Source: Citromicrobium bathyomarinum (GTDB lineage Bacteria; Pseudomonadota; Alphaproteobacteria; Sphingomonadales; Sphingomonadaceae). From it: a stretch of DNA of 64,000 bases. Each line of letters begins with the position of its first letter. Position 1 is the stretch's first letter. The notes beneath the pieces are model-generated. The model worked only from the letters and a program-made list of their open reading frames with translations. It made no database searches and was not told where the DNA came from. Of this stretch, positions 39,940 to 48,057 are shown in pieces. The position numbers and the translations under genes were made by a program. The stretch lies in the NCBI GenBank assembly GCA_001306305.2, contig CP155577.1:248001-312000 (forward strand). Direction: 5' to 3'.

Positions 39940-41427
39940 ATGTCACTCGCTCCGCGCCTCGACCTGCGCCAGTCGCAATCGCTGGTGATGACGCCGCAGC
40001 TGCAGCAGGCGATCAAGCTGCTGACGCTGTCCAATCTCGAGATCGAGGCATTCATCGGCGATGCGCTGGAAGCCAATCCCCTGCTTGAACTGGGCGAGGC
40101 ACCGCGCGCGGAGCGCAGCGATGGCGACAGCGGCGACATGGCTGAAACCCCGCGCGAGGAACGCGAGGCCGATACGCTGATCGCGGAAGGCGCGGGGCAG
40201 AGCGACGCACCGACCGACCTTTCCTCCGCCGAGCTGGAGATCGACCGGGATACCGGCGACGGCAGCTGGGGCGCGGCCGAAGGCTTTGCCGGCGACGGTG
40301 AGGAGGGGCTGGGGATCGACCAGCGCGGCGCGGTCGAGCTCTCGCTGGCCGAACATCTCCATGCCCAGGTCGGGGCAATGGCCTACAGCCCTGCCGAGGC
40401 CTTCATCGCGCGCGCACTGATCGACCGGCTGGACATGGCTGGATACCTGCCCGATCCGCTGCGCGAAGTGGCCGAGGCGCTGGGCGTCCCGCTGGCCGAG
40501 GTGGAAGATGCGCTGATCCTGGTCCAGTCGCTCGATCCATCGGGCGTGGGCGCGCGGGATCTCGCCGAATGCCTCGCCATTCAGGCGCGCGAGGCGAATC
40601 GTTACGATCCCTGCATGGCGCGGCTGATCGACAATCTCGATCTGGTTGCGCGCGGCGAGATCGCCCGGTTGCAGAAGCTGTGCGAGGTCGATGCGGAAGA
40701 TCTGGCCGAGATGCTGGCGGAACTGCGCGGATACGACCCGCGCCCCGGACATGCCTTTGGCGAGCAGGCTGGCGGCGCGGTGGCACCCGATGTGCTGATC
40801 GACCGCGCGCCATCGGGTGGCTGGCGAGTCGCGCTAAACGAGGCGACGCTGCCGCGTCTCGTGGTCAACCGCCCTTATCTGGTGGAGCTGCGCGACGGCT
40901 GCCGCGATCGCTCCAGCCGCGCATGGCTGAAAGACAAGCTGGAAGATGCGCGCTGGCTGATCCGCGCGCTCGACCAGCGGCAGAAGACCATCCTCGCCGT
41001 GGCGAGCGAGATCGTCACCCAGCAGGAAGGCTTCTTTCTCCACGGCGTCAGCCACCTGCGCCCGCTGACGCTGAAGCAGGTCGCCGAAAAGATCGAGATG
41101 CACGAAAGCACCGTCAGCCGGGTGACCAGCAACAAGTTCCTCCACTGCCCGCGCGGCACCTTCGACCTCAAATACTTCTTCACCAGCGGTGTGGGTGGCG
41201 GCGAGGACGGCGAAGGCGCGAGCGCGGCGGCGGTCAAGGCGCGGATCAAGGCGCTAACCGATGCCGAGGATGCCAAGGCGATCCTCTCGGACGACAAGCT
41301 GGTGACGCTGCTCAAGGCCGAAGGGTTCGACATCGCGCGGCGCACGGTCGCCAAATATCGCGAGGCGATGGGAATCGGCTCCAGCGTGGAGCGGCGCCGG
41401 GCGAAGAAGCTCGCCGCGATCGGCTGA
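39940..41427 (+). CDS. rpoN: RNA polymerase sigma-54 factor
   Basis: A 495-residue sigma factor. It has an N-terminal activator-interacting region I (LRQSQSLVMTPQLQQAIKLL in two blocks), an acidic region II (about 60-130), a helix-turn-helix (LKQVAEKIEMHESTVSRV at about 380) and the RpoN box ARRTVAKYREAMGI near the C-terminus. It directs transcription from -24/-12 promoters with enhancer-binding proteins. It follows lptB as in most Gram-negatives. Confidence 0.96.
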   Translation: MSLAPRLDLRQSQSLVMTPQLQQAIKLLTLSNLEIEAFIGDALEANPLLELGEAPRAERSDGDSGDMAETPREEREADTLIAEGAGQSDAPTDLSSAELEIDRDTGDGSWGAAEGFAGDGEEGLGIDQRGAVELSLAEHLHAQVGAMAYSPAEAFIARALIDRLDMAGYLPDPLREVAEALGVPLAEVEDALILVQSLDPSGVGARDLAECLAIQAREANRYDPCMARLIDNLDLVARGEIARLQKLCEVDAEDLAEMLAELRGYDPRPGHAFGEQAGGAVAPDVLIDRAPSGGWRVALNEATLPRLVVNRPYLVELRDGCRDRSSRAWLKDKLEDARWLIRALDQRQKTILAVASEIVTQQEGFFLHGVSHLRPLTLKQVAEKIEMHESTVSRVTSNKFLHCPRGTFDLKYFFTSGVGGGEDGEGASAAAVKARIKALTDAEDAKAILSDDKLVTLLKAEGFDIARRTVAKYREAMGIGSSVERRRAKKLAAIG

Positions 41428-41435
41428 GCCGGGCT

Positions 41436-41972
41436 TCAGTCGCGCCGCAACACCGCGAAATAGGTCACATTGTCGTCGGTGTCCTGCACGTCCGCTGCCA
41501 GCACATTGAGGTTGTACAGCTGCGCCGCACGGGTCGAGGCGAGTGCGGCGCGGGTAAACTGCCGTGCTTCAGCCACCTCGCTTGCGGCCCCGGCGGTGTC
41601 GCCCGCTTCCTCTGCCCGTGCGCCGATCTGCGCCAGGAAGCGCGTGCATTCGGCCAGCGCCATCGGATGGCTCGCGACCACCTCCACCTCTTCCAGCCGG
41701 GTGCCGGGCACTGCGAGGCAGTGGAACACGACCGGCTGGGGATGCACGTCGAGCCGGGTGACGGGGAGCGAGGCGAGCAATTGCTCCACCCCCGGCACCG
41801 CGCCCGCAATCGAGTTTTCGAACGGGATGACGGCCCTGTCGCAGGTGCCCGCGATCAGCGCGTCGCACGCGGCGCGGAAATCCCTGTAACCAACCGGCTC
41901 GGCGCCGGGGAAGCGGCCAAGGCACGCAAGTTCGCCGAAGGCACCGGGGTGCCCTCCATACGCAATACGCAT
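41436..41972 (-). CDS. Prephenate dehydratase-like protein lacking the ACT domain
   Basis: A 178-residue protein beginning MRIAYGGHPGAFGELACL. It has the prephenate dehydratase landmarks IPFENSIAGAV (ENS motif) and ASHPMALAECTRFL, and ends at DDNVTYFAVLRRD. Normal enzymes (about 280-300 residues) carry TRF at the last site and then an ACT domain for phenylalanine feedback. Here the arginine is Tyr (TYF) and the protein stops at once. It may be an unregulated dehydratase or a paralogue with another role. It starts 13 bp after the chorismate mutase gene on the same strand, supporting a shared phenylalanine pathway function. Confidence 0.75.
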   Translation of the reverse strand: MRIAYGGHPGAFGELACLGRFPGAEPVGYRDFRAACDALIAGTCDRAVIPFENSIAGAVPGVEQLLASLPVTRLDVHPQPVVFHCLAVPGTRLEEVEVVASHPMALAECTRFLAQIGARAEEAGDTAGAASEVAEARQFTRAALASTRAAQLYNLNVLAADVQDTDDNVTYFAVLRRD

Positions 41973-41985
41973 CTCGGTGTCCGGA

Positions 41986-42708
41986 TCAGGCGGCGCGGCG
42001 GGCCAGCGGGACGACCCGCTCGATCGCGCACAGGTGCAGGTCGCCGGAAACTGCGATCGGGCACACTGCTTCGCCCCGGCCCAGCCGGGCGGCGAGTTCG
42101 CTCTGTTCGAGCACGGCGTAGCTGCGATCCTTGCACAGCCGGTCACGCGATAGCCGTCCGACTGCCAGCGCGGAACCACGCCCGCCTTCGCCCAGCAACC
42201 CGTCGATGATGGTCAACTCGGGGTCGCCGGCCAGCGCGGTCCACCAGTCGCCATCGCCGATCTCGATCATGGCGATCGCCTTGCCCGTGCGCGCACGCTC
42301 CAGCGCCGCTTCGGGCGAGGCGCTCTTGCGCACCGGGATGATCGTGCCGAACCGGGCGCGTGCCATCAGCTGCATGCGTTCCGGGTGGCGGGTGGCGTGC
42401 AGCGCGATCTCGATCGGGCGCTGGGCCTGCAGATTAATCGCCATCAGCTCGCGCCAGATCGCGGTCAGACTGACTTCGGGGATGCGGCGGGTCATTGCGT
42501 CGAGCCGGGCGATAATGCTCGCCTCGCGTGCGGGCCGCAGCAGCAGCTCGTCGCTATCCTCGTCTGTAACATCTTCCGATTTGGCGCTGGCGATCGAGGC
42601 GGCAAGGTCGAGCCGCTTCTCGATCAGAGCCAGCAGTTCCTCGTCGAGCGTATCGATCTCCTGGCGCAAAGTATCGATGGTGCGGTGATTGGCGGCATTG
42701 GCAGACAT
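41986..42708 (-). CDS. Chorismate mutase (AroQ class) with C-terminal extension
   Basis: A 240-residue protein. Residues about 8-93 are an AroQ chorismate mutase domain (IDTLRQEIDTLDEELLALIEKR, then SAKSEDVTDEDSDELLLRPAREASIIARL and IWRELMAINL as helices 1-3). The remaining 145 residues form an extension found in alphaproteobacterial homologues that resembles a small-molecule-binding lobe (AIAMIEIGDGDWWTAL). It converts chorismate to prephenate, which the next gene's product would dehydrate. The start is ATG 42708. Confidence 0.82.
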   Translation of the reverse strand: MSANAANHRTIDTLRQEIDTLDEELLALIEKRLDLAASIASAKSEDVTDEDSDELLLRPAREASIIARLDAMTRRIPEVSLTAIWRELMAINLQAQRPIEIALHATRHPERMQLMARARFGTIIPVRKSASPEAALERARTGKAIAMIEIGDGDWWTALAGDPELTIIDGLLGEGGRGSALAVGRLSRDRLCKDRSYAVLEQSELAARLGRGEAVCPIAVSGDLHLCAIERVVPLARRAA

Positions 42709-42833
42709 GGTGAATTCGCTTTCGGTTCGTCACCGGCGCGCGACGCAATGGGTCGGCACGGGTGGTTATCGTTCGTTTGTCTCGATGGTGGCCGCTTTTC
42801 GCGCAGGGCCTCGCGCGGGTCCCGATACGCCGC

Positions 42834-42956
42834 TCAGGCGTACCGGCCGCTAAACGAACCGAAATAATAGCCGTAATAGGAGAAACGCGCGCCAAGCGGC
42901 ACGGAAAGCTGTGTCGGGGCCGAAGCGGGGATTGCGAGATCCCGATGCTTGGTCAT
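42834..42956 (-). CDS. Possible 40-residue small protein
   Basis: A minus-strand open frame of 40 codons starting MTKHRDLAIPA and ending with an aromatic, glycine-rich tail (YYGYYFGSFSGR). GGGAGC sits nine bases before the ATG, and third codon positions are mostly G or C. It lies in the 561-bp gap between the chorismate mutase gene and ctrA. The ATG falls inside a perfect palindrome, TTGGTCATGACCAA (42949-42962). No homologue can be named. It could equally be chance. Confidence 0.28.
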   Translation of the reverse strand: MTKHRDLAIPASAPTQLSVPLGARFSYYGYYFGSFSGRYA

Positions 42957-43089
42957 GACCAAATTGCTCCCGAGGCAAGGATTGAAATCAAAGCGCTGCC
43001 TCCCACGCCTTGTGCGTAACGAAATAACGCAAGCTTTGCCGCACTGCAACCTCGTATATCGCACAGGCGCGATGCTGTGGCATTCGGGT

Positions 43090-43147
43090 GACTCACGCAG
43101 CGCCCGACCCACCCGACTCGCAATTCTGCCGTTTCTTCGTGCGACTC
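43090..43147. promoter_or_regulatory. GANTC (CcrM) methylation site cluster upstream of ctrA
   Basis: Three GACTC sites occur at 43090-43094, 43115-43119 and 43143-43147, 123-180 bp before the ctrA start. By chance one GANTC is expected about every 256 bp. CcrM adenine methylation of such sites controls ctrA transcription in Caulobacter. TTAACC at 43174 and GGTTAA at 43201 between this cluster and the gene are possible CtrA half-sites (TTAA) for autoregulation. No full TTAA-N7-TTAA box is present. Confidence 0.6.
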
Positions 43148-43269
43148 GCCGGTTTTTCACGCTTTACACGATGTTAACCTTTTCCGTTCAGACCTTATGT
43201 GGTTAATAAGCGCAACACCTTCTGCGGGGGGCGTTGCAGCACATTCATCGGGCCAAAGGGGGCGACCCA

Positions 43270-43965
43270 ATGCGCGTATTGCTGATCGAAGACGAGCCGA
43301 GCACGGCGAAGGCGATCGAGCTGATGCTCACGACCGAGGGGTTCAATGTCTACAGCACCGATCTGGGCGAGGAAGGCCTCGATCTGGGCAAACTGTACGA
43401 TTACGACATCATCCTGCTCGACCTGAACCTGCCGGACATGCACGGTTACGACGTGCTCAAGAAGCTGCGCGTCGCCAAGGTGCAGACGCCGGTTCTCATC
43501 CTCTCGGGGATTTCCGAGATGGACAGCAAGGTCCGCTCCTTCGGCTTCGGGGCCGACGATTACGTGACCAAGCCGTTCCATCGCGAAGAACTGGTCGCCC
43601 GGATCCACGCCGTGGTCCGCCGTTCCAAGGGCCACAGCCAGTCGGTCATCCGCACCGGCAAGCTGGCGGTGAACCTCGACGCGAAGACCGTGGAAGTCGA
43701 CAGCGCGCGGGTCCACCTGACCGGCAAGGAATATGCGATGCTGGAGCTGCTCAGCCTGCGCAAGGGCACCACGCTGACCAAGGAAATGTTCCTCAACCAC
43801 CTGTATGGCGGGATGGACGAGCCCGAACTCAAGATCATCGACGTGTTCATCTGCAAGCTGCGCAAGAAGCTCAGCCATGCGTGCGACGGCGAGAATTACA
43901 TCGAAACCGTGTGGGGCCGCGGCTACGTGCTGCGCGATCCCAACGAAGAGGCCGAAGCCGCGTAA
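43270..43965 (+). CDS. ctrA: Cell cycle response regulator CtrA
   Basis: A 231-residue OmpR-type response regulator. The receiver domain (1-120) has acidic pocket EDE at 7-9, phospho-acceptor D51 in ILLDLNLP and Lys in YVTKPF. The winged helix DNA-binding domain (about 125-225) has the CtrA-typical [14 protein letters not shown] recognition region and [13 protein letters not shown]. In alphaproteobacteria, CtrA controls cell division, flagella and gene transfer agent genes. It ends at a strong intrinsic terminator that overlaps the converging gene. Confidence 0.95.
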   Translation: MRVLLIEDEPSTAKAIELMLTTEGFNVYSTDLGEEGLDLGKLYDYDIILLDLNLPDMHGYDVLKKLRVAKVQTPVLILSGISEMDSKVRSFGFGADDYVTKPFHREELVARIHAVVRRSKGHSQSVIRTGKLAVNLDAKTVEVDSARVHLTGKEYAMLELLSLRKGTTLTKEMFLNHLYGGMDEPELKIIDVFICKLRKKLSHACDGENYIETVWGRGYVLRDPNEEAEAA

Positions 43966-43985
43966 ACTACGGCATCGCTAGGTTT

Positions 43986-45248
43986 TCAGGACATTGATGG
44001 GGGCGTCGTGGTTTCACGGCGCTCCCATTCTTTTAGCGTGCGCGGGCTGGAGAGGCGGGCGAAGTCGACCCCGCTGGGCTCCTGAAACACGCGCAGCCCG
44101 AATTCGGGCAGGATCGCCAGCAGGTGGTCGAAAATGTCCGACTGGATCGATTCGTATTCCGCAAACTGGGTGGTCGCCGCGAAGGTGTAGATCTCCAGCG
44201 GCAGGCCGGCTGGCGTCGGCTCCAGCTGGCGGACCAGTGTCGTCATCTCGTGATTGATCTGTGGGTGGGTGCGCAGAAAGGCGAGCACATAGGCGCGGAA
44301 GGTGCCGATATTGGTGATCCGCCGCGCGTTTACCGGATTGTCCTCCCCCGCCATTTCACGCGCGTTCCAGTCGCGCAATTCCTGTTCCTTGCGGTCCAGA
44401 TAGTCGCGCAGCAGGCGAAAGCGGCGCAGATCGGCCAGTTCCTGTTCGGTCAGGAAACGCAGCGTGTTCTGGTCGAGATGGATCGCGCGCTTGATCCGCC
44501 GCCCGCCCGATTCGGCCATCCCGCGCCAGTTGCGGTAGCTCTCGTTGATCAGCTTGTAGGTCGGGATGGTGGTGATCGTCTTGTCGAAGTTCTGCACCTT
44601 CACCGTGTGCAGCGCGATATCGATCACATCGCCATCCGCATTCTGCTGCGGCATCTCGATCCAGTCGCCGACCCGTAGCATGTCCTGTGCGGACAGCTGG
44701 ACCGATGCGACCAGGCTGAGGATCGTGTCCTTGAACACCAGTAGCAGCACCGCCGCCATCGCGCCGAGGCCTGACAACAGCAGCAGCGGCGACTGCTCGA
44801 TCAGCGCAGCGACGCCGAGGATTGCGGCGGCGGCGAAGACCAGGATCTTCACGACCTGGAGGAAGCCCTTGATCGGACGATTGCGCGCTTCGGGACGACG
44901 CTTGTACAGCTCGTTGACGTAGGTCAGCCCGGTCGTGATCGCCAGCGCGACGACCAGCACGATGGTCGCATTCGCGACGTTGGAGATCACCGCCTCCAGC
45001 TCTTGCGGAAGGTGGCGAACGAACACGATCCCGCGCGAGATGATCAGCAGCGGAATCGTGGTGACCAGCCAGCCGACCGCCTTGTCCGGCGTCTTGGTCC
45101 GCTTGTCGAGGAAGGGTGCCGCCAGCCGCAGCACCACCTTCTTGAGCACCAGATTGACGAGGAAGGCGATCCCCAGCAGCAGCGCCACACCGCCCAGTGC
45201 CTCGACCAGCGGGGGTTGCCCTTCGAGATAGGTGAACATTTCGCGCAT
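43986..45248 (-). CDS. MscS-family mechanosensitive channel, YbdG-like
   Basis: A 420-residue membrane protein matching the length and layout of E. coli YbdG. It has five hydrophobic segments, the MscS pore region (LSGLGAMAAVLLLVFKDTIL), the beta domain with LRVGDWIEMPQQNADGDVID and the TIPTYKLINESYRNWRGM block, and a long cytoplasmic C-terminal part. YbdG-type channels have a small conductance and a role in mild osmotic stress. It is convergent with ctrA (20 bp), and the last codons hold the ctrA terminator stem. Confidence 0.88.
   Translation of the reverse strand: MREMFTYLEGQPPLVEALGGVALLLGIAFLVNLVLKKVVLRLAAPFLDKRTKTPDKAVGWLVTTIPLLIISRGIVFVRHLPQELEAVISNVANATIVLVVALAITTGLTYVNELYKRRPEARNRPIKGFLQVVKILVFAAAAILGVAALIEQSPLLLLSGLGAMAAVLLLVFKDTILSLVASVQLSAQDMLRVGDWIEMPQQNADGDVIDIALHTVKVQNFDKTITTIPTYKLINESYRNWRGMAESGGRRIKRAIHLDQNTLRFLTEQELADLRRFRLLRDYLDRKEQELRDWNAREMAGEDNPVNARRITNIGTFRAYVLAFLRTHPQINHEMTTLVRQLEPTPAGLPLEIYTFAATTQFAEYESIQSDIFDHLLAILPEFGLRVFQEPSGVDFARLSSPRTLKEWERRETTTPPSMS
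43998..44035 (+). terminator. Rho-independent terminator of ctrA within the converging gene
   Basis: A 13-bp stem, TGGGGGCGTCGTG (43998-44010) with CACGGCGCTCCCA (44015-44027), has two G-U type pairs and a GTTT loop. It is followed by TTCTTTTA (44028-44035). It lies 32 bp past the ctrA stop and inside the last codons of the minus-strand MscS gene, so coding and termination functions overlap. Confidence 0.8.
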
Positions 45249-45402
45249 CGTGCACGCCGCCTAACGCGAACCGCCCGGCTGCGTCACCCCCGTCCGTCGG
45301 CGCACACAAGAAATGCTTTGCGCGCAGCCAGCCGATTTCGCTTGGAAACCCCTGTCGCGTCTGCGCATTTGCTTGGCGCTACACAACCTTTCGCAGGGCC
45401 CT

Positions 45403-47199
45403 ATGTCGTTTCTGTCTGACTATTCGGCCCAGATCGGGCTGGTGGTGCTGGTCCTCACCTTCATCGCATTCCTGATGGAGCGGCGCCCGCCGGTGGTGAT
45501 CGCAGTGGTCTCGGGCGCGGTGATGCTCGCGCTCGGCTATCTTCCGCCCAAGGAAATGCTGGCGACCTTCGCCAACTCGGCACCGATCACCATCGCGGCG
45601 ATGTTCATCCTGACCGGCGCGCTGCTGCGGACGGGCGCGCTGGAGGAAGTCTCCGGCTGGGTCATCCGCCGGACCACGCAGAGCCCCCGGCTGGCCACCG
45701 CCGAGATCGGGCTGGGCACGATCGCCGCCTCGGCCTTCATGAACAACACGCCGGTGGTCATCGTGATGATCCCGGTGGTCAAGAAGCTGGCGCAGGTGCT
45801 GAAGACGGGCGCGACCCGGCTGCTGATCCCGCTGTCCTACCTGTGCATTCTCGGCGGCACGATGACGCTGATCGGCACTTCGACCAACCTGCTGGTCGAT
45901 GGCGTCGCGCAGCAGGCCGGGCAGGCGCCTTTCGGCATTTTCGAGATTACCGCAGTCGGTTTCGTCGGGATGATCGCCGGGGTCGCGGTGCTGCTGGTGC
46001 TGGGCCCGCTGCTGCTGCCCAACCGCGGCCCGCGCATGGGCGACGAGACGCGCGAGAGTGACATCTACCTCACCCACCTGACGCTGATGGCGAGCAGCAA
46101 ATATGTCGGCCGCGCGCTGGCGGAGAGCAATATCGGCAGGCGCCCCGGCGTGCGCGTGGTCGCGATCCAGCGCGGGACCGACCTCTACCGGCGGGATCTG
46201 GGCGCGTTCGAACTGGCCGCCGACGACCAGCTGATCGTCAGCGCCAGCCCGGAGGAGATCACCTCGCTCGCCGAAGCGCCCGATTTTCGCACCGGGCTCG
46301 TTGGCCTCGGAGGCGGGGTCGAAACCGCCCGCGACAAGCGCCCGGCGGACCTCAAGGTGATCGAAGCGGTGGTTTCCGCAACCCACCCTGTCGTCGGCCA
46401 GCGGCTGAAGGAAATCCCGCTGCTCTCACGCCTGAGGGTCCGCGTGCTCGGCATCGCGCGTCCGCACCATCTGCCCGGCCCGTCTTTGGGCGAGACGCGG
46501 GTGCGCGCGGGCGACCGGCTGCTGATCGCGGCGGGGCCGGACGCGGCGCAGGCGCTGCAGGGCAATGTCCAGCTGACCAATGTCGGCCTCACCTCGGCGC
46601 AGTCCTTCCGCCGGACGAAGGCCCCGATCGCAATTGCCACGCTGGCCGCAGTGGTGGTGGGCGCGGCGGTGTTCGGCCTGCCGATCGAGGCGCTGGCGGT
46701 GGGCGGCGTGGCGCTGGTGCTGGCGACCCGCTGCATCGAGCCGAGCGATGCCTGGGCCAGCCTCGACGGCAGCACGCTGGTGCTGATCTTCGGGATGCTC
46801 GCGTTTGGCACCGGGCTCGACAACGCGGGCACCGTCAAGCTGATCGTCGACACGCTCCAGCCGCTGCTCGGCACGAGTTCGCTGCTGGTGCTGATCCTGC
46901 TGGTCTATGGCGTCACCAGCACGCTGACCGAGGTGATCACCAACAACGCGATCGCGGTGATCATGACCCCGCTCGCCATCGGCCTCGCCGATGCCGCGGG
47001 GCTCGATGCGCGGCCGCTGATCGTGGCGGTGATGTTCGGCGCCAGCGCCAGCTTCGCGACCCCGATCGGCTACCAGACCAACACGCTGGTCTATGGCGCG
47101 GCCAACTACCGATTCTCCGACTTCGTGAAGATCGGCCTGCCGATGAATATCGTGGTCGGGCTGGCAGTGTCCTTCGCGATCTGGATTTACTTCGGCTGA
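45403..47199 (+). CDS. SLC13-family anion permease with two RCK/TrkA-C domains
   Basis: A 598-residue membrane protein. N-terminal (1-200) and C-terminal (420-598) transmembrane halves surround two cytoplasmic TrkA-C-like domains (about 215-300 and 320-400, e.g. LGAFELAADDQLIVSASPEE and GETRVRAGDRLLIAAGP). The TS-rich motifs IGTSTNLLVDG and FATPIGYQTNTLVYG are the paired substrate/Na+ loops of the DASS/SLC13 group. Likely substrates are sulfate, dicarboxylates or similar anions. ATG 45403 is preferred over an upstream start adding 30 unrelated residues. Confidence 0.87.
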   Translation: MSFLSDYSAQIGLVVLVLTFIAFLMERRPPVVIAVVSGAVMLALGYLPPKEMLATFANSAPITIAAMFILTGALLRTGALEEVSGWVIRRTTQSPRLATAEIGLGTIAASAFMNNTPVVIVMIPVVKKLAQVLKTGATRLLIPLSYLCILGGTMTLIGTSTNLLVDGVAQQAGQAPFGIFEITAVGFVGMIAGVAVLLVLGPLLLPNRGPRMGDETRESDIYLTHLTLMASSKYVGRALAESNIGRRPGVRVVAIQRGTDLYRRDLGAFELAADDQLIVSASPEEITSLAEAPDFRTGLVGLGGGVETARDKRPADLKVIEAVVSATHPVVGQRLKEIPLLSRLRVRVLGIARPHHLPGPSLGETRVRAGDRLLIAAGPDAAQALQGNVQLTNVGLTSAQSFRRTKAPIAIATLAAVVVGAAVFGLPIEALAVGGVALVLATRCIEPSDAWASLDGSTLVLIFGMLAFGTGLDNAGTVKLIVDTLQPLLGTSSLLVLILLVYGVTSTLTEVITNNAIAVIMTPLAIGLADAAGLDARPLIVAVMFGASASFATPIGYQTNTLVYGAANYRFSDFVKIGLPMNIVVGLAVSFAIWIYFG

Positions 47200-47217
47200 G
47201 GCGCTAGCCGCACCCGC

Positions 47218-47931
47218 ATGACCGCATACAAGGACGGCGATCCCACCACCCTCAGCCGACTCTACGGCCGCAGCGTCGGCAAGCCGCTGCGCGCGCGCCA
47301 GCAGGCGCTCGTCGACGATCTGCTGCCCAAGATCTCCGTGCCCGAAGAAGGCCCGGTGACGGCAGAGCGCCTGTTCGGCGAGGATTGCCCGCTGCATTTC
47401 GAAATCGGCTTCGGCGGGGGCGAACATCTCGCCTACCGCGCCGACCTGCTGCCCAATCACGGCTTCATCGGGGCCGAGCCCTTCCTCAACGGGGTCGCGC
47501 AGGCGCTGACCCATGTGGAGGAACAGCGGCTCCCCAATATCCGCCTGCACGCGGGCGACGCGCTGGAGGTGCTCTCACGCGTCCCCGACGGCGCGCTGAC
47601 GATGGCCTATCTGCTCCACCCCGATCCCTGGCCCAAGGCGCGCCATGTCAAGCGGCGGATGATGAACGACGGGCCGGTGCAGATGATCGCCGACAAACTG
47701 AAGCCCGGCGGCGAATTCCGCTTCGGCACCGATCACCCGGTCTACGTGCGCCATGCGCTGATGGTGATGCGGCGCTTCACCGATCCGGCGACCGGCCCGT
47801 TCGAGTGGGTGGTCGATGGCCCGAAGAGCTTCCAGCAGCGCCCCTCTGGCTGGTGCGAGACCCGCTACGAGAAGAAGGCGCGCGAGCAGATGGGCCACGA
47901 GGTGTGGTACTTTCGATTCAGGCGACGCTAG
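47218..47931 (+). CDS. trmB: tRNA (guanine-N7-)-methyltransferase
   Basis: A 237-residue SAM-dependent enzyme methylating G46 of tRNA. Landmarks are HFEIGFGGGEHL (SAM motif I, about residue 60), HPDPWPKARHVKRRM (the catalytic PDPWPK block) and FGTDHPVYVRHAL. It is the last recognisable core gene before the integrase at 48058, so its 3' end or the 126-bp gap after it may hold the left attachment site. Confidence 0.95.
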   Translation: MTAYKDGDPTTLSRLYGRSVGKPLRARQQALVDDLLPKISVPEEGPVTAERLFGEDCPLHFEIGFGGGEHLAYRADLLPNHGFIGAEPFLNGVAQALTHVEEQRLPNIRLHAGDALEVLSRVPDGALTMAYLLHPDPWPKARHVKRRMMNDGPVQMIADKLKPGGEFRFGTDHPVYVRHALMVMRRFTDPATGPFEWVVDGPKSFQQRPSGWCETRYEKKAREQMGHEVWYFRFRRR

Positions 47932-48057
47932 ACTACGCTGATGTTGTAAAAACAACGACTTAGCGCAAAACACTTACGCCAGAATTGCCTCCAATTCGCC
48001 CCTTTTTCCGCTTGCGTGATTACCCGGTGATTGCCAGAAAAGGCCACGAGGTATCGC

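Noticed and set aside
47932..48057. tRNA gene as integration target next to the integrase
   Set aside because: No cloverleaf-forming sequence or CCA-proximal T-arm motif (GGTTCGA type) is present in the gap.
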